Shown here: in pieces, positions 31,977 to 41,577 of the stretch | Position numbering within the stretch: the stretch's first letter is position 1 | Layout of the letters: each line of letters starts with the position of its first letter | NCBI RefSeq assembly: GCF_029714285.1 | Contig: NZ_CP121664.1 | Span: 372,001-436,000 of the forward strand | DNA length: 64,000 nucleotides | Source: Rhizobium sp. CB3090 | Lineage (GTDB): Bacteria > Pseudomonadota > Alphaproteobacteria > Rhizobiales > Rhizobiaceae | Reading direction: 5' to 3' | Notes under the pieces: generated by a model | What the model saw: the letters and a program-made list of their open reading frames with translations, nothing else | Told to the model about the DNA's origin: nothing | Database searches by the model: none | Made by a program: the position numbers and the translations under genes

Positions 31977-34175
31977 TCAGGGGCGAAGGTTCTTTTCGTC
32001 GAGATCGATTGCAATCTCCCTTTCCGTCTCGGCGGCGTTCCGCCTAACGCTGAAATGGTAAGTTCCGGCTTCCAGCCGCCAGCACTTGGCATCCGTGTTA
32101 AATCGGCTGATCAACCGAGGATCGACGGTCATTTCCGTCGTGCCTGTTTCCCCGGGAGCAAGCTCCAGCTTTGCAAACCCGACAAGCCTCGAGACGAAAC
32201 CGGTAGGCGCGTCGAAACGGGCATAGAGTTGCACGACCTCCGCGCCGACGCGCGGCCCCTCGTTCGTGACGGACACGATCGCCTGCAATTGGCCACCGGC
32301 CTCCCGCAGCACAAGATCGCCATATGAAAAGCGCGTGTAGGAAAGACCATAGCCGAACGGCAAGAGCGGTATCAGCTTTTCGCGCTCGAACCAACGATAG
32401 CCCACATCCGCTCCTTCGATATCGTAAGAAACGTGAACGATGTTGCCGTCGACAGGTACGCCGGGATTGGACACCACTGAAGCCGGATCGATTTGGCCCG
32501 GGCGCGGAAGCTGATCCAAGGAGGCGGGGAATGTAACGGGTAGCCGGCCGGAAGGATTGACATGGCCAAAGAGAACACGAGCGATGGCCTCGCCCCCGCC
32601 GTTTCCGGAGAAGAATGACAGCACGACCGCCGCCACACGGTCGAACCATGGCATTAAGACAGGGCCGCCCGTCTCGAGCACAACGATCGTGGCGGGGTTG
32701 GCCCCTGCCAGCGCGTCGATCAGCACGTCCTGACCGTCCGGCAGGTCCAGGTTAGGAGCATCCATTCCTTCCGTGCGCCAAGCACCGGCAAAAACGATCA
32801 CCGCGTCGGCCCCGCGCGCCGCTTTCGCCGCCGCATCGATATCCTCGCCGTCGAGATACACGATGTCTTCAGCTGCCGCCGCCATTTTGATCGCGTGCAG
32901 GGGCGAAGATGGATGATAAACTTTCGGGATTTGCAGTCCGACAAAGGAAACCCCAGGGAGCTTGACGCTTCCTGTCGGGGTGACAGAGGAGGACCCCCCG
33001 CCAGAAAGCACCCCGAGATCGGCATGTCGGCCGACCACCAGCAGACGCCTCTTGCCCTTAGCAATAGGCAGGGCGGCGTTTTCGTTGCGCAAGAGGACGA
33101 TCCCCGCCTCTGCGGCGCGCTGTGCGATTTTGCGATGGCCATCGTAATCAATGGACCCTCCCCGCACTGCCGGCCGATCGACAGCCCCGATCGCAAAAAG
33201 ACTGCGAAGTTGGCGGCGCAAAGAATCGTTAATTCGCTCCCCCGGCACATCGCCCCGCTCGACTGCGGCCCGCAGCGCTGCGCCAAAGAAATTCTCAGTA
33301 TCGAGATTGGCCCCTGATTGCACGTCAAGTCCGGCGCGAATGGCCTTTTCCGTCGAATGTGTCGCACCCCAGTCGGACATAACCCAGCCGGGGAAACCCC
33401 ACTCGCCCTTGAGCACCGTGTTGAGAAGGAACCCGTTCTCGGATGCATATTCGCCGTTGACGAGGTTGTAACCGGGCATGACGGAGCCAGGGCTGCCGAT
33501 TTCGATGGCAATCTGAAAGGCCAGCAGATCAGATTCACGAAGCGCCGCCTCCTCTATGTCGGCGCTCAGCATCACGCGGCCGGTTTCTTCGGCATTCAGC
33601 ACGAAGTGCTTCACCGTAGAAACCACTGATTGCGACTGGATCCCTGCGATAGAGTTTCCGGCGATGACGCCGGTGAGCAGCGGATCCTCCGATACATTTT
33701 CGAAATTTCGCCCGGCTCGCGGTTCGCGCACGAGATTCGCACCGCCAGCCAGAATAACGTTGAAGCCCTTGGCATGTGCTTCACTGCCGATGAGCGCTCC
33801 TGTCTCGAAGGCGATCGCGGGATCGAAACTGGCCCCCAAAAGCAGCGAAGAGGGCAATGCCGTGGCCGTGTCTCCCGGCCGCACGTCATTGAGATTGCCA
33901 ATGCCAAGCGTCGCATCCGTCTCCTGCCGCGCCGGAATGCCCAGCCGTTCGATGGCAGGAAAGAAGCCGGCCGACCCGAGGGCGCCCTCCGGTTTTTCGA
34001 ATTTTCCGAAAGGGACGGCCATAGGACCGTACAACCAGGAGAACTTCTCGTCATCTGTCATCGTCTCCACTACCATCGCCGCACGGACATCTGGCGAAAG
34101 AGACGTATCCAGCCAGGACCACTTTGCATCCTCTTCCATGCTGTCGATTCCGCGTGGCGGATATGGCAACTTCAT
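31977..34175 (-). CDS. Glycoside hydrolase family 3, beta-glucosidase-like
   Basis: A 732-residue cytoplasmic GH3 enzyme without a signal peptide. The N-terminal barrel contains VVSTVKHFVLNAEETGR and the nucleophile Asp in GWVMSDWGATHS. A C-terminal alpha/beta sandwich and a fibronectin-III-like domain follow (VGAEVVQLYARFDAPTGFVS). I prefer ATG 34175, preceded by AAGGGA, over TTG 34190. It is the last gene of a sugar ABC operon, so it likely hydrolyses an imported beta-glucoside or cello-oligomer inside the cell. Exact linkage specificity is not readable. Confidence 0.9.
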   Translation of the reverse strand: MKLPYPPRGIDSMEEDAKWSWLDTSLSPDVRAAMVVETMTDDEKFSWLYGPMAVPFGKFEKPEGALGSAGFFPAIERLGIPARQETDATLGIGNLNDVRPGDTATALPSSLLLGASFDPAIAFETGALIGSEAHAKGFNVILAGGANLVREPRAGRNFENVSEDPLLTGVIAGNSIAGIQSQSVVSTVKHFVLNAEETGRVMLSADIEEAALRESDLLAFQIAIEIGSPGSVMPGYNLVNGEYASENGFLLNTVLKGEWGFPGWVMSDWGATHSTEKAIRAGLDVQSGANLDTENFFGAALRAAVERGDVPGERINDSLRRQLRSLFAIGAVDRPAVRGGSIDYDGHRKIAQRAAEAGIVLLRNENAALPIAKGKRRLLVVGRHADLGVLSGGGSSSVTPTGSVKLPGVSFVGLQIPKVYHPSSPLHAIKMAAAAEDIVYLDGEDIDAAAKAARGADAVIVFAGAWRTEGMDAPNLDLPDGQDVLIDALAGANPATIVVLETGGPVLMPWFDRVAAVVLSFFSGNGGGEAIARVLFGHVNPSGRLPVTFPASLDQLPRPGQIDPASVVSNPGVPVDGNIVHVSYDIEGADVGYRWFEREKLIPLLPFGYGLSYTRFSYGDLVLREAGGQLQAIVSVTNEGPRVGAEVVQLYARFDAPTGFVSRLVGFAKLELAPGETGTTEMTVDPRLISRFNTDAKCWRLEAGTYHFSVRRNAAETEREIAIDLDEKNLRP

Positions 34176-34283
34176 CGCAATTCCCTTCAAATGCAGACGC
34201 TCGGGCGACTTAGTATGCCGCCTAGGCGGCCGTAGGTCTGCCCTTCAATCCCTGACCGAATTCCGGCCCTGCTTTCGCAAGCC

Positions 34284-35366
34284 TCAATTCGGCATCTGTG
34301 TCGGCTTCCCAATCCTTGCGCCTGTCTCCTTGCAGAATAGCGACATGGCGCTGAGGTCAACTCCGATCTCGAGCTTCTGGCCTGGTCTTGGCAAGTCGGA
34401 CATGCTGGAGCGAACTGACATTTTCTTTCCGCCGACCTCCAACCAGAAGAGCCCTTCTGGCCCCATTTCTTCCGTCATCGTCACCGTGCCCGCGACGCCG
34501 CTTCCATTGCGGAGAAACTGTTCAGGGCGTATGCCGAGAACCACTTCCCGCTGCGCGTAGCGCGCCGGAAGCGACAGGCTAAAACCGCCACCTACGAAAT
34601 CCGATGTGCCTGAGGCATTGGTTCGCAGATCGCCCTCGATGAAGTTCATTGCCGGCGAGCCGACGAATCCTGCAACGAAGAGGTTTGCAGGACGTGCATA
34701 GATCTCGCTCGGCGTCGCCAATTGCTGGATCTTCCCGTCTTTCATCACCGCGATGCGGGTCGAAAGTGTCATTGCTTCGATCTGATCGTGGGTCACATAA
34801 ACCATGGTCGTCCCAAGTTCGGAATGGAGACGCTTAATTTCGTAGCGAAGCTCGTTGCGTAGCTTGGCGTCGAGATTGGAGAGAGGCTCATCGAACAGGT
34901 AGATATCGGCGCTGCGGGCCAAGGCGCGGCCGATCGCGACGCGCTGGCGCTGACCGCCGGACAATTGCGAGGGCTTGCGGTCGAGGAGCTGCGTGATCTG
35001 CAGGAACGCCGCGACCTCATTGACTTTGCGCGCCTGTTCGGCCGCGTTCGCGCCGGCCATCTTAAGTCCAAAGCTGATGTTCTTGCGCACCGACATCGTT
35101 GGATAGAGGGCGTAGGACTGGAACACCATGCCGATACCCCGGCTCTTGGGCTCGGCTCGGGTCACGTCCCGCTCCCCGATATGGATCGTGCCGCCTGTGA
35201 CTTTTGCAAGGCCAGCGATGGCAGAGAGGAGCGTCGACTTACCGCAGCCCGACGGACCGAGCAGGACGAGGAATTCGCCACGTTCAATTTCGATATCGAG
35301 ATGCTCCACGATCTTGTGCGCGCCGTAGGAGATCTCCAGATCCTTCACTGAGACATTCTTTGTCAT
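34284..35366 (-). CDS. Sugar ABC transporter ATP-binding protein (UgpC/MalK family)
   Basis: A 360-residue ATPase with Walker A GPSGCGKST, the signature LSGGQRQRVAIGRAL and Walker B IYLFDEPLSNLDAKLR. The C-terminal regulatory TOBE domain (GIRPEQF region) is typical of MalK/UgpC. It energises the two permeases upstream and lies 4 bp after the UgpE-like gene and 108 bp before the GH3 gene. Confidence 0.93.
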   Translation of the reverse strand: MTKNVSVKDLEISYGAHKIVEHLDIEIERGEFLVLLGPSGCGKSTLLSAIAGLAKVTGGTIHIGERDVTRAEPKSRGIGMVFQSYALYPTMSVRKNISFGLKMAGANAAEQARKVNEVAAFLQITQLLDRKPSQLSGGQRQRVAIGRALARSADIYLFDEPLSNLDAKLRNELRYEIKRLHSELGTTMVYVTHDQIEAMTLSTRIAVMKDGKIQQLATPSEIYARPANLFVAGFVGSPAMNFIEGDLRTNASGTSDFVGGGFSLSLPARYAQREVVLGIRPEQFLRNGSGVAGTVTMTEEMGPEGLFWLEVGGKKMSVRSSMSDLPRPGQKLEIGVDLSAMSLFCKETGARIGKPTQMPN

Positions 35367-35370
35367 CGCT

Positions 35371-36234
35371 TCAGCCTTTCACGGCGCCGGCCGCAATGCC
35401 GCGCACAAAGTATTTGCCTGACATGAGATACACGACAAGTGGAACCAGTGAGGTCAGTATTGTCGCCGCCATGTTGACGTTGTATTCGCGCTCGCCGGTC
35501 GTGGAATTGACGATGTTGTTAAGCTGAACAGTCATCGGCACGCCCTCGCCGCTGCCGAAGACGAGACCGAACAGAAAGTCGTTCCAGATCCCCGTAACCT
35601 GCATGATGACCGCGACGATGATTATTGGCGTGCTCAGGGGCAGCATCACCTGGAAGAAGATCGCCAGGAACCCCGCCCCGTCGACGCGTGCGGCATTGAA
35701 GAGTTCGACCGGCAGTGAGCTGAAATAATTGCGGAAGAGCATCGTCATGATCGGCATCCCGAAGATCGTGTGCACGAAAACCAAACCACTCAACGTCTTG
35801 AACAAGCCGGTGGCCGCCAGCATCTTTGTCAGTGGATAGATGAAGACTTGGTAGGGGACAAAGGCACCCACCAGCAAGGCGCAGAACAGCCAAACGCCAC
35901 CCCGAGGATTCCAGAAGACCAGGGCGTAGCCGTTCAGGGCGCCAACAAAGATCGAAACCAGCACGGATGGAAGCACGATGTTGACGGAATTCCGGAATCC
36001 GACCTGAATGCCGTCGCAGGCAAGGCCTGTGCAAGCCGTTGTCCAAGCTTTGCGCCAGGCATCGAGAGATGGTGCGTGCGGCAAGGCAAAGAGATTGCCG
36101 TCCCGGATTTCAGGCATTGTCTTCAGGGACGTGACCACCATTACATAAAGGGGCAGCAGATAGAACGCGGCGGCCGCAATGAGTACCGCATAGATTCCGA
36201 GACGCCCCCAGGAAAAGGTAGAGTCTTCGCTCAT
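35371..36234 (-). CDS. Sugar ABC transporter permease (MalG/UgpE type)
   Basis: A 287-residue CUT1 permease with about six hydrophobic segments, starting with LGIYAVLIAAAAFYLLPLYV, and a C-terminal EAA-type loop (VELFNAARVDGAGFLAIFFQ). Its ATG directly abuts the stop of the other permease (TGA-ATG at 36237-36232), so translation is coupled. Confidence 0.92.
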   Translation of the reverse strand: MSEDSTFSWGRLGIYAVLIAAAAFYLLPLYVMVVTSLKTMPEIRDGNLFALPHAPSLDAWRKAWTTACTGLACDGIQVGFRNSVNIVLPSVLVSIFVGALNGYALVFWNPRGGVWLFCALLVGAFVPYQVFIYPLTKMLAATGLFKTLSGLVFVHTIFGMPIMTMLFRNYFSSLPVELFNAARVDGAGFLAIFFQVMLPLSTPIIIVAVIMQVTGIWNDFLFGLVFGSGEGVPMTVQLNNIVNSTTGEREYNVNMAATILTSLVPLVVYLMSGKYFVRGIAAGAVKG

Positions 36235-37134
36235 TCAGTGCCTCGATTCCTGTTTGAAATATTGGGAGTGGAGGTAAGGGATCAGCAGTATCAGCACGAT
36301 GAGGAGCATGATCGTGGATCCCGCCATCGCCAGGCCGATGTTTTGCCGCTGGAATAGGAAGTCCATGATGAACTTCGCCGGGACGTCCGTGGCGATGCCC
36401 GGCCCGCCCTGGGTCATCGCGACCACGACATCATAAGCCTTGACCACGCCGATCGCGAGGAGGACTACGGCCGTCGCGATCGTCGGCCTCAGGATTGGAA
36501 GCACGATCGACCAGTAGACCCGCCATGTCGGAATTCCGTCAATTTTTGCTGCCTTCCACAATTCCGTGTCGACCCCTCGCAACCCGGCTAGCATGACCAC
36601 CATAATAAGCCCGGAACCCTGCCAGAAAGCCGCGATGGCGACCGCGAAGATTGCCAGGCTCTGGTCCGTGATCCAGGAGAAAGTGAAATCGGACCATCCA
36701 AGCGAGCGCATTGCTTGCTGGATCCCGAAACCGGGGTTGAGGATCCATTGCCACACAAGGCCGGTGACGATGAAGGAGAGCGCGTAAGGGAACAGGAAGA
36801 TCGAGCGAAGGACCCCCTCGCCACGCACTTTCTGGTCCAAGAAGACGGCAAGCAGAAAACCCGCGACCAGGCAGGAGACCATGAAGGCCGCCCCGAAAAA
36901 GGCGATGTTTCTGAGCGCGAACAGCCAACGTGCCTCAGAAAAGAGACGCTGGTACTGTGCAAACCCTACGAAATTAGCCACGGGCAGCATTTTTGAACCG
37001 GTGAACGAAATGCCAATCGACCATGCCATGGTGCCTAGATAAAAGACGACCACCACGACGAAGAGAGGCACGAGTGCTAGATAGGGGGCGAGAGCACTGC
37101 GCCAGTGCTCGTCAGATTGCTTGCTAGAAACCAT
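36235..37134 (-). CDS. Sugar ABC transporter permease (MalF/UgpA type)
   Basis: A 299-residue CUT1 permease with about six hydrophobic segments and the EAA loop TELWKAAKIDGIPTWRVYWS. GGAGG precedes ATG 37134. A hairpin-forming repeat (37161-37180) lies between it and the binding-protein gene. Confidence 0.92.
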   Translation of the reverse strand: MVSSKQSDEHWRSALAPYLALVPLFVVVVVFYLGTMAWSIGISFTGSKMLPVANFVGFAQYQRLFSEARWLFALRNIAFFGAAFMVSCLVAGFLLAVFLDQKVRGEGVLRSIFLFPYALSFIVTGLVWQWILNPGFGIQQAMRSLGWSDFTFSWITDQSLAIFAVAIAAFWQGSGLIMVVMLAGLRGVDTELWKAAKIDGIPTWRVYWSIVLPILRPTIATAVVLLAIGVVKAYDVVVAMTQGGPGIATDVPAKFIMDFLFQRQNIGLAMAGSTIMLLIVLILLIPYLHSQYFKQESRH

Positions 37135-37160
37135 GTCGATCCTCCAAACTGGATGGGCTG

Positions 37161-37180
37161 AGGCCGGCTTGCGCCGGCCT
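37161..37180. promoter_or_regulatory. Intercistronic hairpin after the binding-protein gene
   Basis: AGGCCGGC-TTGC-GCCGGCCT is a perfect 8-bp stem with a 4-nt loop, 5 bp after the binding-protein stop and 26 bp before the next start. Such hairpins in ABC operons protect the binding-protein mRNA or cause partial termination, giving more binding protein than permease. There is no U-run, so full termination is unlikely. Confidence 0.55.
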
Positions 37181-37185
37181 TCGAA

Positions 37186-38412
37186 CTACCGGGCGAGTGC
37201 CGCCCGGAGAGCCGCAACGGCTTCGTCCACGGTTTGGTTGGTGTTCCAGAAATTAGAAATCACATCGTTCACCGAACCCTGGATATCCGGTGGCAAAAGC
37301 ATTTCCGGATTCGGAACTTGGCGGTTCGGATCGGCGGCAATCTTCATCCCGATCTGGGCACATGAATCCATCGTCTTTCCGTCAACATCGGTTCGAGCCG
37401 GAATGGAGCCCTTGAGAGTGTTGAAATCGATCTGAACCTTGGGCGACAACATGAGCGTCGCGAGACGCTTCTGGGTTGCCGAACGCTGTTCGTCGTCGAG
37501 CTTCGGGAAAATGAAAACGTCGCCGGCGATCATATAGGATGGGTGGCTCCCGAAGCCGGGGATGCAGCCGAAATCAATCCCCGCGTGCTCGCCCGCAGCA
37601 CTGAACTCGCCTTTGGCCCAATCTCCCATGATCTGCACGCCAGCGGTGGCGTTGATGACCATCGCTGTCGCTTCGTTCCAGTTGCGGTTCGGCGAACCAG
37701 CATCGATATAGTTCTTTAGACGCTTGAAATCCGCCAGCACCTGACGGAACTCCGGTGTATCGACAGTAGTCGCTCCCTCCGCACCAAGGAATTTCAGGTA
37801 AAGATCCTTGCCGCCGAAATGCAGCAGCACCGCGTCGAAGGTCAAACGTTCCTGCCACGGCTGGCCGCCCAACGCCAGCGGTGTGACGCCCGACGCCTTT
37901 AGCGCTTCGAGCGCGGCGAAGAATTCTTCCCTTGTCTTCGGCTCACCGGCGATTTTCGCCTTTTCGAATGCGGTCTTCGAATACCAGATCCATGCCGGAT
38001 TATGGACGTTGACCGGGGCGGCGTAGTAATGTCCGTCAACCTTGATGACGTCGCGAATGGGCGCCGGCAGCACCTTGTCCCAGTCCTGCGCCGCGGCGAC
38101 GCTGTCGAGATTAGCCAGCAACCCGCCGTCGATCAGTTCGCGAAACTGGTTGGAAGTGTTGAACTGAGCCATGTCCGGTGCCTGCCCGCCATTGATCGCA
38201 TTGATCGCGTCAAGTCTCGCGGCCTCACCGCCTGCCACAGCCCGATCGACCCAGTCGCCGCCCTCGGCTTTGAAGGCATCCGCGATAACGGAAATCGCCT
38301 TGGACTCCCCGCCTGATGTCCACCAGTGAATTACCTCGGCCTTATCCTTCGCCAAAGCGGTGATAGGCGCCATGCATGCGATGAACGCAGTCGTCAGAAG
38401 CAGTTTTTTCAT
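37186..38412 (-). CDS. Sugar ABC transporter periplasmic binding protein (glucose/mannose-like CUT1)
   Basis: A 408-residue binding protein. The signal peptide is KKLLLTTAFIACMAPITALA, and the mature start KDKAEVIHWWTSGGESKAIS resembles the GtsA glucose/mannose-binding group. It is the first gene of the operon, divergent from lacI-type 38657-39634. I chose ATG 38412, which follows GGGGGAGGAAATCGG. With a cytoplasmic GH3 glucosidase in the operon, a glucose-containing oligomer or beta-glucoside is the likely ligand. Confidence 0.9.
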   Translation of the reverse strand: MKKLLLTTAFIACMAPITALAKDKAEVIHWWTSGGESKAISVIADAFKAEGGDWVDRAVAGGEAARLDAINAINGGQAPDMAQFNTSNQFRELIDGGLLANLDSVAAAQDWDKVLPAPIRDVIKVDGHYYAAPVNVHNPAWIWYSKTAFEKAKIAGEPKTREEFFAALEALKASGVTPLALGGQPWQERLTFDAVLLHFGGKDLYLKFLGAEGATTVDTPEFRQVLADFKRLKNYIDAGSPNRNWNEATAMVINATAGVQIMGDWAKGEFSAAGEHAGIDFGCIPGFGSHPSYMIAGDVFIFPKLDDEQRSATQKRLATLMLSPKVQIDFNTLKGSIPARTDVDGKTMDSCAQIGMKIAADPNRQVPNPEMLLPPDIQGSVNDVISNFWNTNQTVDEAVAALRAALAR

Positions 38413-38550
38413 CCGATTTCCTCCCCCGATGGTTGGTCGATTTTCATAAGAACAATTGCGAGCGCCTCTTGCCATCCGCTCAGGCGTCGGTCGGCTCCAA
38501 GAGTCGTGCTCGCATGAAGGCTGGGTCACATTGGCTTTCCGCATCCGTGT

Positions 38551-38566
38551 ATGGAACCGGTTCCAT
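38551..38566. promoter_or_regulatory. LacI-type operator in divergent promoter region
   Basis: ATGGAACCGGTTCCAT is a perfect 16-bp palindrome of the LacI/GalR operator form. On the minus strand, TTGACA (38592-38587) and CATCAT (38570-38565) form a promoter for the transporter operon, whose -10 end overlaps the palindrome. On the plus strand TTGACC (38601-38606) and TAGTAT (38624-38629) form a possible promoter for the regulator gene. Confidence 0.75.
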
Positions 38567-38656
38567 GATGATGAAGAAATCTGGCTTGTCAACCTTTAAA
38601 TTGACCGCATGGCTGCCGACCTTTAGTATTGTAAAAGACATAAGGAATTTGAACTC

Positions 38657-39634
38657 ATGGCCACGATCAGGGATGTAGCAAAACTCGCCGGAGTCGGGCT
38701 GGGAACCGCTTCCAGAGTGCTGAGCGGTTCGGGGTCCGTCTCGGAATCGGCGAAGCTGGCGGTGCAGGATGCCGTTAGGAAACTCAACTTTCGACCTTCC
38801 TCAACGGCAAGGGCACTGTCGAAAAGGCAGTCCGGCATCATTGGCGTCCTGGCGCCGCTCTTCCATGGGTACTATTATGCGACGGCGATTTCGCTGACGG
38901 AACGACAGATCAGAAGCGCCGGCAAACACATGGTTCTCATGTCCTCGCGCGGTGAAAAAGACAGCCGTTGGGATGACGCGCGGGGCCTCGCCTCACTGAT
39001 GGAACGCAATTGCGACGGAATACTTATCCTCGGCACCGCGCTCAGCGAACGAGAGCTGCTTGCTGCAGCCATTCAGGGTCCAGCCATTGCCATCCTCAAC
39101 CGGCGTATCAACGCACTCGACGAAGCGTGCTTTTCTATCGATCACTTTGCCGCGGGCCGCGCTGTGGGCCAGCATATGCTGGCCCAAGGGCATCGGCAGT
39201 TCGCGACCATCACCGGACCAATGGACATCGAGGATGCGCGTTTGCGGCATGAGGGTTTCGTAGGCGCGCTGAGCGAACGCGGCGTGGCGTTGGACCCGGC
39301 TCTTATCGTAGAGGGCAACTACGAGATGGAGGGAGGCGAGCTAGGCGCGGCTGTGCTACTTTCCGCAGGCAGGCCTTTTACTGGACTGTTTTGCGGAAAC
39401 GACGAAACTGCGATATCAGCCAAAAACAGCCTCAAACGAGCGGGAATTAATCCCTACATCGTCGGGTATGACAACATGTCTCTGCTCGACTATGCGGGTA
39501 TAGAGATCAGTTCGGTGGAAGTTCCGATCGCCGATCTCGTTTCGAATGCATGCGCGTATCTGCTCAATCGCTGTTACGGCGTCGAGGGAGCCGTCAGCCG
39601 CGCGTTTTCCGCCCGTCTGATCGTTCGCGGGTAG
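38657..39634 (+). CDS. LacI-family transcriptional regulator
   Basis: A 325-residue repressor with an N-terminal helix-turn-helix (TIRDVAKLAGVGLGTASRVL) and hinge, then a periplasmic-binding-protein-like sensor domain (IGVLAPLFHGYY, FCGNDETAISA, IVGYDNMSLLDYAGIEISSV). It should repress the divergent sugar operon through the palindrome at 38551-38566 and release it on binding the sugar. A second similar site follows its stop codon. Confidence 0.92.
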   Translation: MATIRDVAKLAGVGLGTASRVLSGSGSVSESAKLAVQDAVRKLNFRPSSTARALSKRQSGIIGVLAPLFHGYYYATAISLTERQIRSAGKHMVLMSSRGEKDSRWDDARGLASLMERNCDGILILGTALSERELLAAAIQGPAIAILNRRINALDEACFSIDHFAAGRAVGQHMLAQGHRQFATITGPMDIEDARLRHEGFVGALSERGVALDPALIVEGNYEMEGGELGAAVLLSAGRPFTGLFCGNDETAISAKNSLKRAGINPYIVGYDNMSLLDYAGIEISSVEVPIADLVSNACAYLLNRCYGVEGAVSRAFSARLIVRG

Positions 39635-39637
39635 CAA

Positions 39638-39651
39638 TGGAAGCGTTTCCA
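39638..39651. promoter_or_regulatory. Second LacI-type operator-like site
   Basis: TGGAAGCGTTTCCA shares the form TGGAA-N4-TTCCA with the operator core at 38552-38565. It begins 4 bp after the lacI-type stop, about 1.07 kb from the first site. It could be an auxiliary operator for looping. Confidence 0.45.
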
Positions 39652-40151
39652 CCCGCCATCTTCCTGCGCTTTCTATCCTGCAAGAGATTGAAGCAGGGAT
39701 GTCAATGTCAAACTGTATGCCGGTGCCGTCAGGTGCTCGGCTTACTGAAGGGTATCAACTAGGTCGCCGGACAGGGCATGACCCAGTGGAACAGGCGCTG
39801 GGCCGCGTGGAACTGCCGAGGCACACCCACCTGAAACGGCCGCGATGGCTGATATTATTCCGATGCCTCCTTTCGGATTAGACGATGCACGCGAATTCAA
39901 GACTCACTTTGCCGGCAGTCTGCCAAAAACCTCTCTCCTGGCAGCATCAAAAACGACAGCACATCGGCGGTTCTGAGGCTGCCGACCTGCTCCGAAAGCA
40001 AAAGCGGGGGATACTTCGCGCGCAGAACTCAATCGGTGTCCGTTCAAACCCATTCGCTGGATTGCTTCTTGTCTCATCAGCGAAAGCCTGTTGAAAGCTT
40101 CCGCTGATGCGAGGGCCGCTCCCTTGTTCCTCGACAAGAGAGCTTCGTCTA
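39652..40151. other. Intergenic, no gene recognised
   Basis: About 500 bp between the LacI-type gene and the convergent MFS gene. Short frames on both strands lack family features and ribosome sites. I see no repeats or terminator with a T-run. Confidence 0.45.
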
Positions 40152-41486
40152 CTACTCAAATTTGCCTTTTGTCTCGGGGACGATGAACGCCCCGATCAGG
40201 TAGATCACGAAGACACCGACGGTAAAAAACGCAAGCGAGGTTGGAATGTCGCTTGGGGTTTTACTCACCAGCGAGGCGAAGGTTGGCGTCATGCCACCCA
40301 GCGCAAAGCCGATATTCCAGGACAAGCCGGTGCCGCTGGCGCGTACAGCAGTTGGAAACCGTTCGTTCAGGAAGATCAGGACAGGTGCATAGCCTGCGTT
40401 TCCGATGAAGGCGATTGCAAGCGCGTAGAGCACGATATGGGTCAGGTCCGTCGTGCCGGCCAGTCCGAGATAGCAGAGCGGCAAAAGAACCACCGCTGCC
40501 GTGCCGACAAGCAGAAACGTCCGCTTTCTGCCGATCTGATCGCTCAGCATGCCGACGAGGACCGATGAGATAAAAGCAGCGACACTGGCGCCCATGAGGA
40601 TGAGAGCGGCGGTGTAGTTCGAGACGCTGTTGATGACCTTCAGAAATGTCGGCATGTATCCCGAGCTGAGATAGTATCCCGCACCGCTGCCGAACGTGAT
40701 GAGGACGTTTACCAAGAGCACGTTGCGGTACCCGCCCGAAAACAGCGTCTTCAACGGGGCGGCGGGTTTTGTAACCTTCCTGGCCGCCTTTTCCTCCTGC
40801 AGTTTTTTGAAGAACGGTGATTCGTCCAGGTTGCGGGAAATATAAAGGCCAAGGACGCTGCTCAGCAGACCGGCAAAGAACATGAAGCGCCAGCCCCATT
40901 GAGCGAACGCATCACCCGGAAAGATGGCAGACGTAACAAGGTAGACGACGGAGGCAAGCAGCGCGCCGATGGCTGCGCCGCCGCCGCCGACCAGACCCGA
41001 CATGAAGCCCCGCCAGTTCGCCGGGACAGCCTCCGTGCCGACCGTGTGAGTGGACGCGACGACGCCGCCGACAAACACGCCCTGAACCAATCTCAGGGCG
41101 AGAAAAAGGATCGGAGCGACTAGGCCGGCTTGCTGGATCGTCGGTAGCGCGCCGAAGGCGGCGGTGCTGACGCCGACGCCGATCATCGCGACGGTCATCG
41201 CACCCTTGCGTCCATGTGCATCGGCGAAATGACCGAAGATCGCCGAGCCGACTGGACGCATGAAGAGCGTGACCGCGAATGACGCGTAGACGGCTGCAAG
41301 CGAAAGGGTCGGATACTCGGACGGGAAGAAAAGTGCCCCGATGACTGGCGCCACATACAAGAGGATGAAGAGGTCGAACAGGTCGAGCGACCAGCCAAGG
41401 CAGGAAACGACAATCGCCCTGCGCCTTTGCTTGGCCTCCATCGCATCGGTGATCAGTTCTGTGGTTTCAATGCTGGAAATAGCCAT
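40152..41486 (-). CDS. MFS transporter, MHS/carboxylate type
   Basis: A 444-residue transporter with WSLDLFDLFILLYVAPVIGA at the start, the first loop FGHFADAHGRKGAM and about 12 hydrophobic segments. It belongs to the proton-coupled carboxylate/aromatic acid branch. GGGGAGGAGACTCAG precedes ATG 41486. It lies 91 bp downstream of a DapA-family lyase on the same strand, so it probably imports that enzyme's substrate. Confidence 0.88.
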   Translation of the reverse strand: MAISSIETTELITDAMEAKQRRRAIVVSCLGWSLDLFDLFILLYVAPVIGALFFPSEYPTLSLAAVYASFAVTLFMRPVGSAIFGHFADAHGRKGAMTVAMIGVGVSTAAFGALPTIQQAGLVAPILFLALRLVQGVFVGGVVASTHTVGTEAVPANWRGFMSGLVGGGGAAIGALLASVVYLVTSAIFPGDAFAQWGWRFMFFAGLLSSVLGLYISRNLDESPFFKKLQEEKAARKVTKPAAPLKTLFSGGYRNVLLVNVLITFGSGAGYYLSSGYMPTFLKVINSVSNYTAALILMGASVAAFISSVLVGMLSDQIGRKRTFLLVGTAAVVLLPLCYLGLAGTTDLTHIVLYALAIAFIGNAGYAPVLIFLNERFPTAVRASGTGLSWNIGFALGGMTPTFASLVSKTPSDIPTSLAFFTVGVFVIYLIGAFIVPETKGKFE

Positions 41487-41577
41487 CTGAGTCTCCTCCC
41501 CTTTTGGCTGTTTGTGCGGGCGGGTTGCCCGCGGTCATAACTGCAGGTCTCTGCGGCCCTTGTCGGTCGACCAGACG

